The notes under the pieces: generated by a model
Databases searched by the model: none
Told to the model about the DNA's origin: nothing
The model's input: only the letters and a program-made list of their open reading frames with translations
Translations under genes and position numbers: made by a program
NCBI GenBank assembly: GCA_028583605.1
Contig: CM053335.1
Span: 18,735,847-18,799,846 of the forward strand
Direction of reading: 5' to 3'
Length of the DNA stretch: 64,000 nt
Source: Dastarcus helophoroides
Lineage: Eukaryota; Arthropoda; Insecta; Coleoptera; Bothrideridae
Part shown: one piece after another, positions 43,368 to 55,975 of the stretch
Layout of the letters: every line of letters starts with the position of its first letter
How positions within the stretch are numbered: position 1 is the first letter of the stretch

Positions 43368-46300
43368 CTGAAAGATAAATAAAAATAACTATTGGTTATG
43401 GGAAGGGTCTTACAAAGGAATCGTAACAGCGCAACTTTTTTCTAATTTAAACCATCCTGTTAATCAGTTTTTATCGCATTACGTAGTTATAGCCGATAAC
43501 AGAAACAAAAAAAGGCAGTCTTGGAGATTACCGACAGAAGTAAAAACTTAAAACTAGGAAATATGTAGTATTGCAGTGCGAATCCATGGTAGTAAATAAC
43601 TCAGAATGTTGAAAATATTTGAAAATAAATTATGTCAAACTGACCTACCTTTTTATATTTGTTGTTTGGATGCTTGTAATGTGTGGAAACGAATTTATTG
43701 ATAATGCAATAAAATACTTTAATATGCACTGATGTTAACTGTTCGGTAATTCTTTTTGTTTATTTTTTTTTAATTCTCATTTATATAAAACCTTATCGCG
43801 AACACATTCGCCAGTCTTCCACAGTAAGGTTGCTAATGCACTTGAAATCAATTATGCCGTAGTTACTAATAAGAAGGGCCCTTCAAGCTTTGACAACGAC
43901 CATAAGAAGCAGTCACAACAAAGAAAGGTAAGCGAATACCGCATTTTTTTTTTCATTTTTATAAGTTCTAATACAGTCAACTCGCCGTAATAAATATCCG
44001 CTGTTTGCAATAACATTTTTTGGTAAAATACATTCTTAATATGAGGGCATGTTCGTAACGCGTGATGGTCACGCAAAACCACAAGTTTATCTACTTTCCA
44101 AAATTGTGGCTGCACAAGTTTTCATTTCAAAAAATCATATTCGTCGGTCATGGTGTTCAATAAAATATCGTTTCAAATTTAAGGTAATTCCAAAATTTTT
44201 ATTTAAATGTGACACAAATTTTTGTCTTTAGAAGATCAAAGGTGTTACATTGTTTGGAAAAATATGTAAAATCGATAAATAGATCTCACCTAGTTCCACT
44301 GGTTGTGGCTGCAACAGCGGCAGCAACAGAATTCAATGAAGACGTTGTGGATGACGAAGGCGATACTCCATGATTTTCCGAGACGTCTTCTTGCGATGAG
44401 GGCTCCGGGGACGATATGGGATACAGTCGTAATAATCTAGCATGATCGGGATGCAACAACGTACTGCTGGGTCTACGAACGCTAGGTGTTGGAGAATTTA
44501 TTGGCGAAGCGCAAGTACACGCTATTGGTGAAGGCGACGGCTAAAAAAATTAAAAAAAAAACAATCGCTTTATAAATAGTGCCTCACGAATTTCCTATTC
44601 TTGTTATTGTCTGGCTTTTTTTCATTTTCTGATCGCAAACAAAGTTCTGATGGAACACTTTTTTTGAACAGAAAACCCCCTTACAAATAACAATTATCAC
44701 GACTGCCTTACATTTCGACAAAAAAAAAATGAAATTTCAGAAAACTTCAAAATTAAAAAAATCAATGTTGGTTTTTTTCTAAAATAACATCATTTAAGTA
44801 TCCAAAAAAGTTGAAAATTTTGGTTTTAATATCGAAATTTTAAGTGAGAACCATATTTTTGAAATTTAAACTTCAGATTTTACACATGACAATATGAGGC
44901 ATTGAAAATTAAACAAAAATTGTGTTGTTTAAAAGGAGTCTTTATAATTATGCTGTCATTGTGATATTTGAGAAAAAAATTAAAAGTTTTAATTCAGTTG
45001 GGAATGAAATCAAAATTTAGGGATTAAAGGCAACAAACCCAAAAAAACTGCGCATTTCTAGAAAATGCCGAAACTGTAAAAACTTTATGGAACACTTTAG
45101 AATTGAATTTCAAGAATAAAATCGAAATTCCCAAAAGATCAAAATGCCGAGTTAAATCGAAAATGAAGAAATATTAAAGTCTAAACTCAAAATTTTATAC
45201 AAAAAAAAGCGAAATTTGAAAGATAGGAGGCGAAGTTTTGAAAAAAAAACAATTCAAAGTAATAAAAAAAGTCGAAATTTTTAGCGAGATTTTCAAAAAG
45301 GAATAAATTTAACATTATCAGTTTGAAATGTTGAAAAAATTGGTCACTCATATGGACTGCCGACAGAAGTAAAAACTTGAAACTAGGAAATAACAATGAG
45401 CAAATTTTTCCTGAATTATTGAATATGAAGTAATTTAATTGTTCTGGAACTAATCTAAAATGTTTATATATTTTGATTTCTACATCAAATTCAGATGGCA
45501 GGTGACTATTATTAGCTAGTCTTGATCACTGTGTTATCCGAAACATTCCATTTATTCTGTTTATTAATTTTATTTAAATTTCTACAACCCAGTTTGGAAA
45601 TTTTTAAATTTTTTATTAATGTTTGTTGACAATACTTTAAAACAGTTTTAAAATATGACTACGTGATATCTAAATTTATTTAAAACGTCACCTCTTGACA
45701 GTTGACAAAATATCGTGATATGTATTCATCTCTCTCATCTTATAATACCATCTCTCATTTTATAATTTCAAAAATATACTTTACTATTTCATAATTTACA
45801 AGAAATAATTGGGTCGCAAAAGCACAAAAGTTGAAACATTTACCTGTGACTGTTATAATATTACCTACCCAAATAAAAATATTTATTAAAGATTTTAAGA
45901 AATGTCATTAAAAATATAACAACGTCGCCAAACACTTAGCCAAATGTTACAAATTCTTGTCACTCTGTCCGGAGTTGTTCGCAATGCGCAGGCGAATTAT
46001 GTGCGTCGTGTGAAACATATCTTTATTAAGCTCGCAAGTCGAATCCGTCTTTCGAATTGATGCCTGTCCGTAATTTGCCAGTGTTTTTTTTTTTTTTTTT
46101 GATGTAGTCACATTTCGTTTACGGAAAGAATAGGAGTAATAATATTCAAATTAAAATACAATTTAAACAATTATAGTATACACATTTTCGCATATTCAGT
46201 CCAATTTCAAGGGTATGGTTAGATTATCAGGCAAGTTTAGCTTTCATTTTAACAAGTGACCGTAGTGCAGTGGTAGATAAATTGCTTTGGGCGTAGCAGG

Positions 46301-47535
46301 TCCGAGGTACGAACCTCGCTGCCGATCTCGCGTGTTTTAAGTTCTATTGCGGGATCTATTCATAAGTACATATACCAACTAGACATTAGAGCATGTCGGC
46401 AGTTCAAATTAGCGTTATTGGTAACGCGAAACCATTCGTTTTTTCCCTATCTTAGTCGCCCAACGCACCTAAAGAAGATTTCGCTTCGCTTCAAAAAAAA
46501 AAGTTCAAAGGTGATTACTATCTTTAAAAAATTTCAAATTCGAAACCGTCGTACCTAATTGCGTTAACCATTCGTAATTGCTTTAAGGAAATATCGAAGT
46601 TTAAATTAACCCTACAAATCATCCACATGTCGAGACGTTACAAGCGTGAAGGTTCGCGTTTATTCAGGAACAAAGCCAATATTTACCTGCGTTGATTCGA
46701 TCCCTGAATCGTTATGATGGCTGGAAACGTCAGGACATCCGGAATTTTGCGATGTAGCGTCGTCGGCGCATACCGGAAAAACGAAACTCTGGCCATCCGC
46801 TTCACCTCTGGGAGAGTCCGAACTGGGCCAAACCTTAATGACAAGTAATGCGTTTTTAATCGTCAATAAAGTTGACAATTTTAAACTTTAGGAATTGTAG
46901 AATATCGAACTTACGTTCGATTAAAAAAATGTTTTATTAAAGCGAATCTTAAATTGTAAAAAAAACCAACACTGCCAACAAAACATTTTTCTAAGCGTAT
47001 GGAATGTTAATAAATTGCAATTTTTCTTCTAGTTGCATATATAATTACTACATAAAAAAACAAGTTTCCCCTACCACACGATTATTATGCCTGGTTCTAG
47101 GCGTTTTCCTAGAGTAAAAATATTTTACATTACGATGTATTGTCACGGCGCAGACGCTATCTTACTAAAGCCCGAAAAAAATTAAATCAAGTTTTTATCT
47201 CAGCTTATATCTGAAGCTAGAGCCCTCATTGTAGTAAGGGCTTGTCAGAATTAACTATTTTTTTTAAATATCACTTGCATCATATGAAACTAATAAGCGA
47301 TTTCTTTAACACTATTTAAATGTATTAGAGCAGAAGAAACATGTCGTCACATGCAGTAAGCGAGCTCATTTATTACATCAAATACCTGCAAAAGTGGAAG
47401 TGAACAATTGGGGATCGACTTGGCTTCTTCTTGGGGTGATTCCCCGGTTCCTTGTTCACACGTGGAGCTCGAACTGCTGTTGGAGGACTTCACCGCCGAC
47501 CAAAATCGTTTTAAGCCTCGCTCTCGTAATGGCTT
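43013..47535 (-). CDS. Tail-anchored serine-rich protein, C-terminal 300 residues (4 exons), family unknown
   Basis: Exons in transcript order: 47535-47386, 46833-46687, 44540-44290, 43367-43013. Phases agree throughout (0, 0, 0, 2) and give 300 residues plus TGA. Visible parts: a basic start (KPLRERGLKRFWSAVKSS) and Ser run, an acidic and Cys-containing segment ending in HNDSGIESTQ, a Pro/Ser-rich region (PSPSP, SPINSPTPS, ISSPEPSSQED), an Ala/Thr stretch, a more ordered segment (YSLFDALDLEYALL, SLSESLHKLTF), a basic GKRRRSQQ, and a 19-residue hydrophobic segment (277-295) followed only by KFVRT. That is the layout of a tail-anchored membrane protein facing the cytosol. DSGIES fits a beta-TrCP/Slimb phosphodegron; two RRRS sites could be PKA targets. 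The 5' exons were not found. I do not recognise the family. Confidence 0.8.
44290..44540 (-). CDS. Tail-anchored protein, third visible exon
   Basis: Between a T-rich acceptor (TTTTTTTAG|) and donor TAG|GTGAGA. Reads PSPSPIACTCASPINSPTPS, HPDHARLLRLYPISSPEP and SVAAAVAATTSGT without a stop, in phase 0 and leaving phase 2 that fits the last exon. Low complexity and proline/serine-rich, so probably unstructured. Confidence 0.82.
44690..45340. repeat. Low-complexity A/T array in intron of the tail-anchored gene
   Basis: GAAATTTT and AAAAGTCGAAATT-type words without fixed period. At its right edge the 33-bp segment around 45357-45390 (CCGACAGAAGTAAAAACTTG) recurs at 43530-43562. Confidence 0.5.
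46252..46500 (+). repeat. tRNA-derived SINE, near-complete copy, + strand
   Basis: A-box-like TAGTGCAGTGGTAGA (about 46265) and B-box-like GAGGTACGAACCTCG (about 46303), then GCCGATCTCGCG, the body with AGACATTAGAGCATGT and a 3' end CCAACGCACCTAAAGAAG followed by an A run. Antisense to the tail-anchored gene in its intron, ending about 190 bp from an exon. Confidence 0.82.
46687..46833 (-). CDS. Tail-anchored protein, second visible exon with DSGIES motif
   Basis: Forty-nine codons between CATTAAG| and CAG|GTAAAT, phase 0 at both ends. Reads VWPSSDSPRGEADGQSF, VCADDATSQNSGC and ends SHHNDSGIESTQ. Confidence 0.82.
47386..47535 (-). CDS. Tail-anchored protein, first visible exon
   Basis: Fifty codons between TTCTTGCAG| and CAG|GTATTT, phase 0 at both ends. 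Reads KPLRERGLKRFWSAVKSS, then SSSSS, CEQGTGESPQEEAKS and LPLLQ. Starts with a basic stretch that must continue from an upstream exon I could not locate. Confidence 0.78.
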
Positions 47536-48962
47536 CTGCAAGAATAAAAGCTAAAATTAGCAATTCATGCCTTGAACTCGGAACCTTACAAAAGTAAACA
47601 TAAATTCAGCATTTTTTGAATAAAGATTGGTTTGAGGGTAGTAAAAGCAATACCTGCTTTAAAGTTAAATAGATATTATGCTAATTTAACAAAGACTTGT
47701 TTACTTTTTGATAAGCTTTTAGGACCGAAAATGGCCTTAATCTCATTTGAAAACACGTTGAGTGTGTATTTATTTAATATGGCAAGAGAATTGTTTTGTT
47801 TATCTAAGGCAAACTGCATTTCAGTAATATTTGTTTAAGAAATAGGTAATGATTTTAGATATTATCTGTTATTAAAGTTATTATATAATAATAAATTTAT
47901 GTAGTTGCAATACCATAAATTATAGTTAAAGTAACATAATTTATAATTCACCAGGTTTTTAAAACCGACTTAAAGCTCGGACTTAAAATTTTCAAATTAG
48001 AATTTTTTCAGGAATTTGGAATTTCCAAAAACAATTTTACAATTTCGTTGGGAGATCCTGTGCTGCACCATATGTTATATAACCATAATTCCGTACCTTT
48101 CTCACGATTACTAAAATATTTGATATCTCGAACGTACAATTGCTGTTTATTTTCCTATAACAGTTTCGCTTCTAATTACTTTAACAACTAAAAAAATCAG
48201 CTCCCCACAACATATAATTCTTCAATCATTCCGAGTTATTGATTTTCGATAAACAAAAATAAAAACCTATAGTACTTTTCGAACCACATAAATTCAAATC
48301 TAGTTACAAGTTATAATGTCGGAGCTAGTATTATTGTTATACCAAAGCTGACATGTTAAATTTTACAGTTTACGCCTACTTTTACTACTTCTACTAACCC
48401 AACCATATAGTGGTGATTAGGAGAAACTATTATAAGAAAGATATGTTATGTAATACGTAAGCAATAAATGCATGTTGATTGGGTGGCCTGGGTGATTTTT
48501 TCTAATTTGAGTATCCCGCGCAGATTTTATGTACATTTGCAAAGGAAATCGTGCAAATCACCTTCAAAATTACAACGTGTTTGCATGCAACACAACTGAC
48601 GCCTTTGTATGCTAATTTTAGACTAAACACTAAACCTTAGAATCTTCTTTAATGAGGTAAATTCATTGAAATTTTCTAAAATACTATGGAATGAATATCT
48701 GTCTTGAAGTGACTTCTATTTTTTCAATTATTTTCAATATTTTTATTAATTCCCTAGCATTTACGTAACATTTGAGCAACATGAAAAAAAAATCATGAAT
48801 TGTACGTAGAAAGAAGATATTGAACATTCGAAAAAAAAAAGGTATCGAAAAAACGTCTATAGCAGCGTTTTCCAAATGGTGGGTCGCGACCCCTGACCGA
48901 GCCACGAAAATAAAATACCGGGTCGCAAAATTGTCCACGTACTTGCTAATGTTCAATATTTA

Positions 48963-50145
48963 TACAAGGTGATTCTAAAAGTAGTACCATAAATTAAGTA
49001 TCGTATTCCAGAGCCCAACATAAGACTAAAACTTTATATAAACATATGTCGTAAAACGAGATTTCCGAGTTACAGGGTGTGGAAGGTTACTTCTTGATTA
49101 TAGTTTTTCATTAATAGTTGCGAAACGTGAACAGATAATTGAATGACATTTGGCACAACTCCATATCTTTTCGTGTCCTTACCAAAAATCAAAGAATTAA
49201 TTAACAGAATTTAACCAGTGGCGGGTATATCCAAAGGGGTGGTGCTTAAAATGCGCCTTATTTATTTTTGTGCACTTTTGTAGCAATTTTTTAACAAAAA
49301 CATAAACTACAAATATTTTTACATAAAAAAGGTACTCCTACCGAAACTCGATATTGTCAGAGGTTTTCGAGTAAAATGCATTTTTATATTTCGATGCATT
49401 AAAAGTGCTTGCCCAAAAATATGGAATGTAACACATAGTTGGCATTGAAATGAAAGAAAATAAAAAGTATTGACATTTCCATGTTTTCTTGTCACGATGG
49501 CCATTGTCAGCAATTTCTGTAAATAAAAGCAACGTTTTTAAATTTGTTTATTAATTTAATTTTTACGAAACAATTTTGGTATTGAAATATTAGTTAAAAA
49601 TAATTTTTTTGTAAAGTAAATTCTAGATAATAAACAAATTACAGCTTTTTTTTCATTTTAAAGCCAACTTGTGCCACATTCGAGATTTTTGGGGGAATGT
49701 TTTTAATGCATCGAGATATAAAAATGCATTTTACTCGAAAACCGCTGATAATATCAAGTTTCAGTAGCAGCACCTTTTTTACGTAAAAAAGTTTGTAGTT
49801 TATATTTTTGTTACGAAACTGCGACAAAAGTGCACACAAAATAAATAAGGCACATTTTAAGCAATGCCTCTCTCGATATACCCTCCACTGGTTAGGCAAT
49901 GTTAATTAATTCCTAGATTTTTTGAAAAGACACAAAAAGGTATAAAGTTGTGCCAAATTTCATTCAAATATCTCTACACGTTTCGAAACTATTAGGTAAA
50001 AACTATAATCAGGAATTAACTTTCCACACCCTGTAACTCGGAAACGAAGCATTTTACGACAAATGTTTATATAGACTTTTCGCGTTATTTTGGGCTCTAA
50101 AATACAATCCCAAATTTATGGTCCTACTTTTAGAATCACCTTGTA
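48963..50145. mobile_element. Foldback element 1, about 1.18 kb palindrome
   Basis: The two halves are inverted copies over most of their length. Outer ends are TACAAGGTGATTCTAAAAGT and CTTTTAGAATCACCTTGTA. Inside, GAGTTACAGGGTGTGGAAG mirrors TTTCCACACCCTGTAACTC, and ATGCGCCTTATTTATTTTTG mirrors CAAAATAAATAAGGCACATT. Only a short central part near 49510-49620 is unpaired. A TA at each end could be the target duplication. No intact transposase. Confidence 0.85.
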
Positions 50146-50699
50146 CACCAAAATAGTTAAGAAACCTTTTAGTGGGTAGCAAAGAAGTAGTAATAAAACG
50201 ACCTGGTCAGCACAAACAAAGGTTGGGAAACGCTGGTCTAAAGAGTAGGAACTGCCTTCTCGTTATATTGCGAATGATGAGTTTCAACTATACATAAGTA
50301 CAACAAATTTTGTTAAGTAGGAATTTTTTCGCAGTTTTCTATTTTTATTATACCTAAAATGACTGGACTATTAGTTACTAATATCCCTCGAGATCAAGAT
50401 TCGACCAATTGTATTAAGGAAAGTACGAAAATATCCTGTATTGAATAACAAAGAGTGTAAAATTCAAACTGTGTCATTAATCGAACCTATAACTTTATCA
50501 CAAAATCCTAGTCTCTCTTCGAAACTCTCTTATATTTCCCCGGAAACTATCTAAATACTTCTTAATCAGAGCTTTTTGTTTCACAACCTATGTTTTATTA
50601 ACATTAAAAATTATTTAATATTTTTCAAGTTATTTAACGTCGCCCTAAATCGCTAAATTTTTTAAAGGACATATTCTACTGTAACGCACTTATGTGATA

Positions 50700-50945
50700 A
50701 ATCAAGAAGTCTACGAACCTCTTTATCAACGTACCGAAGTGTTGTGATCGCGAAGTAATTCAGGTGCAGGTGTGACTTTCCTTTCCGCACCGTCTAGGCT
50801 CTGGAATCTGGTGTGATATACATATATACGCTCCCCTATTGTGATTAATTTAGTACGGAGTATTCGGATATTCAGTATTAAGCAAATAATTATTGAAAGT
50901 TATTCGCTGTTACGTTCTGTTTCTTTGTCGAAACAACATATTCGC
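50700..50945 (+). repeat. LTR-like repeat, copy 2
   Basis: Shares with 11677-11935 the segments ATCGCGAAGTAATTCAGGTG, CCGCACCGTCTAGG, CCCCTATTGTGATTAATTTA and GCTGTTACGTTCTGTTTCTT, in the same order and strand. Confidence 0.5.
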
Positions 50946-52135
50946 AATCGAACGGAATCCTTAAATTCGAACCTTTTTATATGCAAAATTATTTTAACAT
51001 TTTTTTAGTAAATATATAAATAGTTACTAAAACAAGGCTTCACTAGTTTCAAAGCTTTTTACAATTACATTTGAAAAATCTAAGGTTTCCTATTATTCTT
51101 TTAGCCCTTAGTGCGTTAAGAATAAATCTAATTAATACTATTTAATATGTATAGAAAATATCCAAAATGCTAATAAAACCACATTCAAGTTATTAGAACG
51201 AAAACTTATAAGTTCATAACTTTTATTCGAACTGAAATTTAATCTCTTACCCTTAGACCTTATCTAAAATGTCATCAGAGTATTGAAAGTCCCAAAGGGT
51301 ATACGCTTTCAAATAAATTAAACAAAGGATATGGTCGAACCTAACCTTGTCGTGTTCGTCACTTTTTCCATCCTCCGTCCATTAAGTGGGTTGTGGTAAT
51401 TTTCAAGGGCGACGGCGCAAGGTTATTTTTGTCGACCCTTAAAAGCCACAGTATTTGGGTCAAATATTTTACAAGTCCCAATCGTACGGTTTCAGGTTCA
51501 AATGTTATAGTTGTTTACGGTTCCTCTATGGTGTGCAAATATTCAAAACGCCTGGTGTTGATTTATTTTGCAAGTTTTATAACCGATGGAGAAATGCATG
51601 AGAATTTCTATTAATCTAATAACGGAAGGAACATTTGTTCCCATGCGTAGTCTGCAAATGGAAAAATAATTTCCTTTGTTTAGGAAGCGGCTGCAGCAAT
51701 AAATCGATTGACGGGAAGGTCTAGGTTACCAAAATTATTCATCATGTCTCAATGGCTTGAGGAATATTTTTACTATCCCACCCACAGCTTTGATTATTGT
51801 ACGTTTTAGAGGTATTTATGTGTTAAATTAAAAAGAAATGTTTCATGAAATATATCGAGAGACCAACATGTAAACAAAGTTTTATTCAACTTATAATTTA
51901 AGATTATTCTTTTATAATAATTTCAAAAGTTTATCATTTTGATGATATACGAAAATCGTACAAACATAAACTCAGATATAGTAAGAAATGTTGCAATGGA
52001 TATTGGATTTAGGTTTCTTTCATTCCCAAAATTCCGTTGCTTGTTGGTGTTGCATTATAAAATGAATATCACCACTCCATTTACAGCAGAGCGGTTTATA
52101 TATATGCCGACGTAAAAAAGAGGCTAATTTTGTGT

Positions 52136-52326
52136 ATTTCTAATGCACAGAGTAATAAATTTGAACATTTATCAAATTCAGAGTTTGGAAACCAACGATA
52201 CGTTTCGATCTTATTAGATTTTGTCAGTTTGCTATATCCGACTGATGACATCTAATAACATCGGATGATTTTCAAACTCCGAATCTGATAAATGTTCAAA
52301 CTTATTGATCTGTGCATTACAATCGA
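52136..52326. mobile_element. Palindromic MITE, family B
   Basis: About 190 bp with mirrored halves: TCTAATGCACAGAGTAATAA against ATTGATCTGTGCATTACAAT, and ATTCAGAGTTTGGAAACCAA against TTTCAAACTCCGAATCTG. Shorter than the copy at 26917 because the inner hairpin is missing. Confidence 0.8.
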
Positions 52327-54709
52327 GTATTCTGGGGCTTTTCCTAAAGAGCGATCGCTTGCTAAGTGTTTGTGGCTCAATAATTGCTAGTTATTGTAGC
52401 ATATTGTAGTTGCGTGCTAGTTGCGTAGTGCATTTCTAACAAAAGGTTTACCAAACATTTTAATACACACTATCGCATAGAGCTAAATCCATTTTTTTTA
52501 ACGTCTAACTCCAGTGCCGAAATATAAAGAACATAAATTCCACATAAAGATTTCGCAAATTCGGCTATCCTGATTATTGGATAAAATGAAACACTAACTT
52601 CGTTTTGGGTTGCGAAATCGATTGATAACTATTACCACACCATAAGACAACAGTTAATTATGATTAATTATATTATTATATTAAATTATAGGTAATTATT
52701 CTGATCAGAGGACGTATCTGTCATTGTTAAAACAAAAACTTGACGCAAATTTGGAGGCATAAAGGTGCCAATAACGTTCTTGTACCTACTTTGCATATTT
52801 TATATTTCGATTTACGAGTCCCTATATTCGCGAGCGAAACCGAAACGTGTTGTTCCAATTTTAGAAGCACCCAAAGAATTTTTTTCCTGCGATTTTTTTG
52901 CTGTAAATCAGGTATTTATTCACGTTTAACATACCAATGATTAACGGGGTATATTATGCTCTATACTTAAACGAGCGCCTACTTTAATAGTTTATTTTAA
53001 ATTGAAATAGATTCTTAAATATTTACAGATCTTTTATGAAAATGTTTTATGCGCTATAAACTTGATTTATATCTTAGGAGTAAGATTTTATTTTTAGATG
53101 TATTTGCCTGAATTCTTCAAATATGTACCTGTATAATACAATTCCATTTGAAGGTTTAGGTAATCTCATTAGGGCTCGAGCTTTTTAGCTTTGGGATGTG
53201 AAAAACAGGGCAAATTTTAGATATTTTTTAATCACATAAATCCTTTATCTATATCGATCGTCTATCGGTTAGGTCTTTCCAAGCGTAAGCGTATATTGTG
53301 TCCATGACTAGTATTCTATTTACCTAATTAATCCTAACGTTAACTCTGTCGTTTGTTTTGTTGATGTGAGAGAACAAATTACATTGTCTTTGGTACGGAA
53401 ATTTTAACATTTTAACCCTTGGGTTTTATTGTCTATAAATACTTGATTGGTGTACGCTGTCCGTTACCGAGATTCAATAAAATTAGTCTTCAGTTAGAAA
53501 CAATCTAAAATTACAAATATTTCGCGCAGTCACATCAAGCTTCTTAAATTAACGGAAGTAGTTTTGAATCCCTTTATTGTATAATCACGATTGCAAACAA
53601 TTTTGCTAAAGCTGCCACGTTAAACAATTTTAATTGTTGATCATTTTTTCGAATTGTTCTCGCCCACGAATACTCATTGTAGCTGATATTCAATAGTAGG
53701 GGGAGGGCTAGAAACTATTTAATGGTCCGTATCCACCGAAATTCGCGAACAGTTCGTGTAACATTAGTAGCGTGGGCGTGTTTGCGTGGTGTTCGCCAAA
53801 ATTCCTGCTGACTGTCGGTAACATCAAAGGAGTTAACAGCTCGCAAACATAATGTAAATATTTTGGGAACATGTATTGGCCGATCGCGAACGCCAGTGGA
53901 TATGCACTATAATATGCCTAGTTCTCTCATTTTCCTTATAGGCAATGTAGATACAAAAACAAAAACCAATTCTCTGATTGTTCACTTTTAGTTTTACCAA
54001 CGATTTCAGACTTTTCAAAATCCTCCTTTCCGAATATATTATGAGGGCACACAGATACAGTATTTCGTATTATTTCGTTTATCTTTACGGTAAACAATGA
54101 CATATTAAAAACAAACTTAAAAGATTCTCAAACTTGTACGATGAGACTGTATGAAAATCTTTTGCATTTTTAACATTCACGGACTGGAATACTTACTTTC
54201 CTATGTAGTTGATATTACAATGGACAGAGGTGCTTTTGCATCCGAAAGAATTTAATATTGCACCTTTCTTTATTAAAAAGGGTTCAATACTAAGCCTACA
54301 TCTTTGATGAGCCCTGAAGCAGGCAAAGTGAAGGTCGTTTGTTTAAGAATATGCAAGTCCAGATATTTCTCAAGTTCAACAATTTCACTTTGCCGCTGTT
54401 GCTTGTTACTTTATAAGATATTCAATTTATAACAACTAAAATTAAACCTTTTTAGGCTCAACCAATGATATTTTCTTTTTATTTTTCCTTTTTGTCCTAA
54501 ACTATGCAGCATATAAAATTTAAATACAATCATAAATAAAACATGTAATACGATTAGTAACCACATATGTAACAAGTTTATTTAATCAGTTATTGGTTTA
54601 TTAGTAATAATTGTAACCTGTTAGATGATTTAATTCTGTAGAATGTGCTGGACTGGCCTGTGTAAAACAGGAAGGGGATGCAAGATCATTTAACGGAGTA
54701 ATTATTTAT

Positions 54710-55975
54710 ATGTACCGGGTGGCCAACTAACAAAGGACGACCGCTATATCTCAGCAACGAATCTCTTAACAGCTTTGAGAATAAAATTTCAATAAGAACT
54801 GTGGCCCTGAAAATTTGCTGGAAAATATTTTGAAGATTTTAAAATGATCGCTAGATGGCGTAATACGTAGAGCTAAATAGAAAAATAGGATTTTTTGAAA
54901 ATTTTCTTTAATTAAGGTATTTCAAAAATACATGCATTGTAATCCTAGAGTAATTTCGACTAGTTTTTGTTTTACACTTTTTGTTCTATCTCTAAAAATA
55001 AAGTGGTATGAAGACGTCGAAAAAAAATGTTTGTAAATGCCATTCACTTCACTTAGCCGTAATGAAATTTAACAAATTTAGTCTCTATAGAAGGAGTGTT
55101 ATTTAATCTATTGACGGCACTTTTATATGACTTTATTTTAAAATTATTGTCGCTGTTGCAGCGCGTTATATAAGATGGTAACAAATTTCGCCGTTTTTCT
55201 ACAAATAATTAAAAAGAATGATATGTCAATTTTGATACCTTAAAATAGAGAATTGAAAGCCCCAGATATCAGTGAAAACCGGAACTCGATATCTTTTGTC
55301 TAACCGGAGATATTGGCAAATAAAATTTCAGTAACGTAAAAGCTTGATGACGTTGTTTACCATTTAGAATACAAAATCAGAGGATGTTTAGAATTTGCCT
55401 TACATAATATGACAATAAGTAATTAACATACCTTCAATGATCTAATAGTATTAAGAGTAAATTATGTAAAAACTTAACCGAAGAAACAAATTAATGTTTA
55501 AAAAGTAAAAAAAAACAACGCGATGTAGCAGCGACAATAATTTTAAAATAAAAACATATGAATGTGCCGTCGATAGACAAAATAACACTCTTTCTATAGA
55601 GACTAAGTTTGTTAAATTTCATTAAGGCTAACCAAAGTAAATGGCATTAAAAAAATGTTTTTTTTTCGACATCTCCCCACCACTTTATTTTTAGAGATAG
55701 AACAAAAAGTGTGAAATAAAAACAAGTCGAAATTACTCTAGGTTTACAATGCATGTATTTTCAATATACCTTAATTAATCAAAATTTCGAGAAAATCCTA
55801 ATTTTCTATTCAGTCCTACGTATTACGCCACCTAGCAGTCATTTTAGAACTTCAAAAATATTTTCCAGTGATTTCTCAGGGCCACTTTTCTTATTGATTT
55901 TTTTTCCCAAAGCTGTTAAGTGATTCGTTGCTGAGAAATAGCCGGCGTCCTTTCTTAGATGGCCACCCGGTACAT
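54710..55975. mobile_element. Foldback element 2, about 1.26 kb palindrome
   Basis: Ends ATGTACCGGGTGGCCA and TGGCCACCCGGTACAT are inverted. The arms pair over about 450 bp each: ATGGCGTAATACGTAGAGC against CCTACGTATTACGCCAC, AAAAATAAAGTGGT against ACCACTTTATTTTT, and TATTGACGGCACTTTTATA against ATGTGCCGTCGATAG. The unpaired centre lies at about 55190-55510. Same design as element 1 but with unrelated ends. Confidence 0.85.

Noticed and set aside
51393..51614. Plus-strand open frame of 73 codons
   Set aside because: No domain, no splice context and no neighbouring exon; composition like surrounding DNA.
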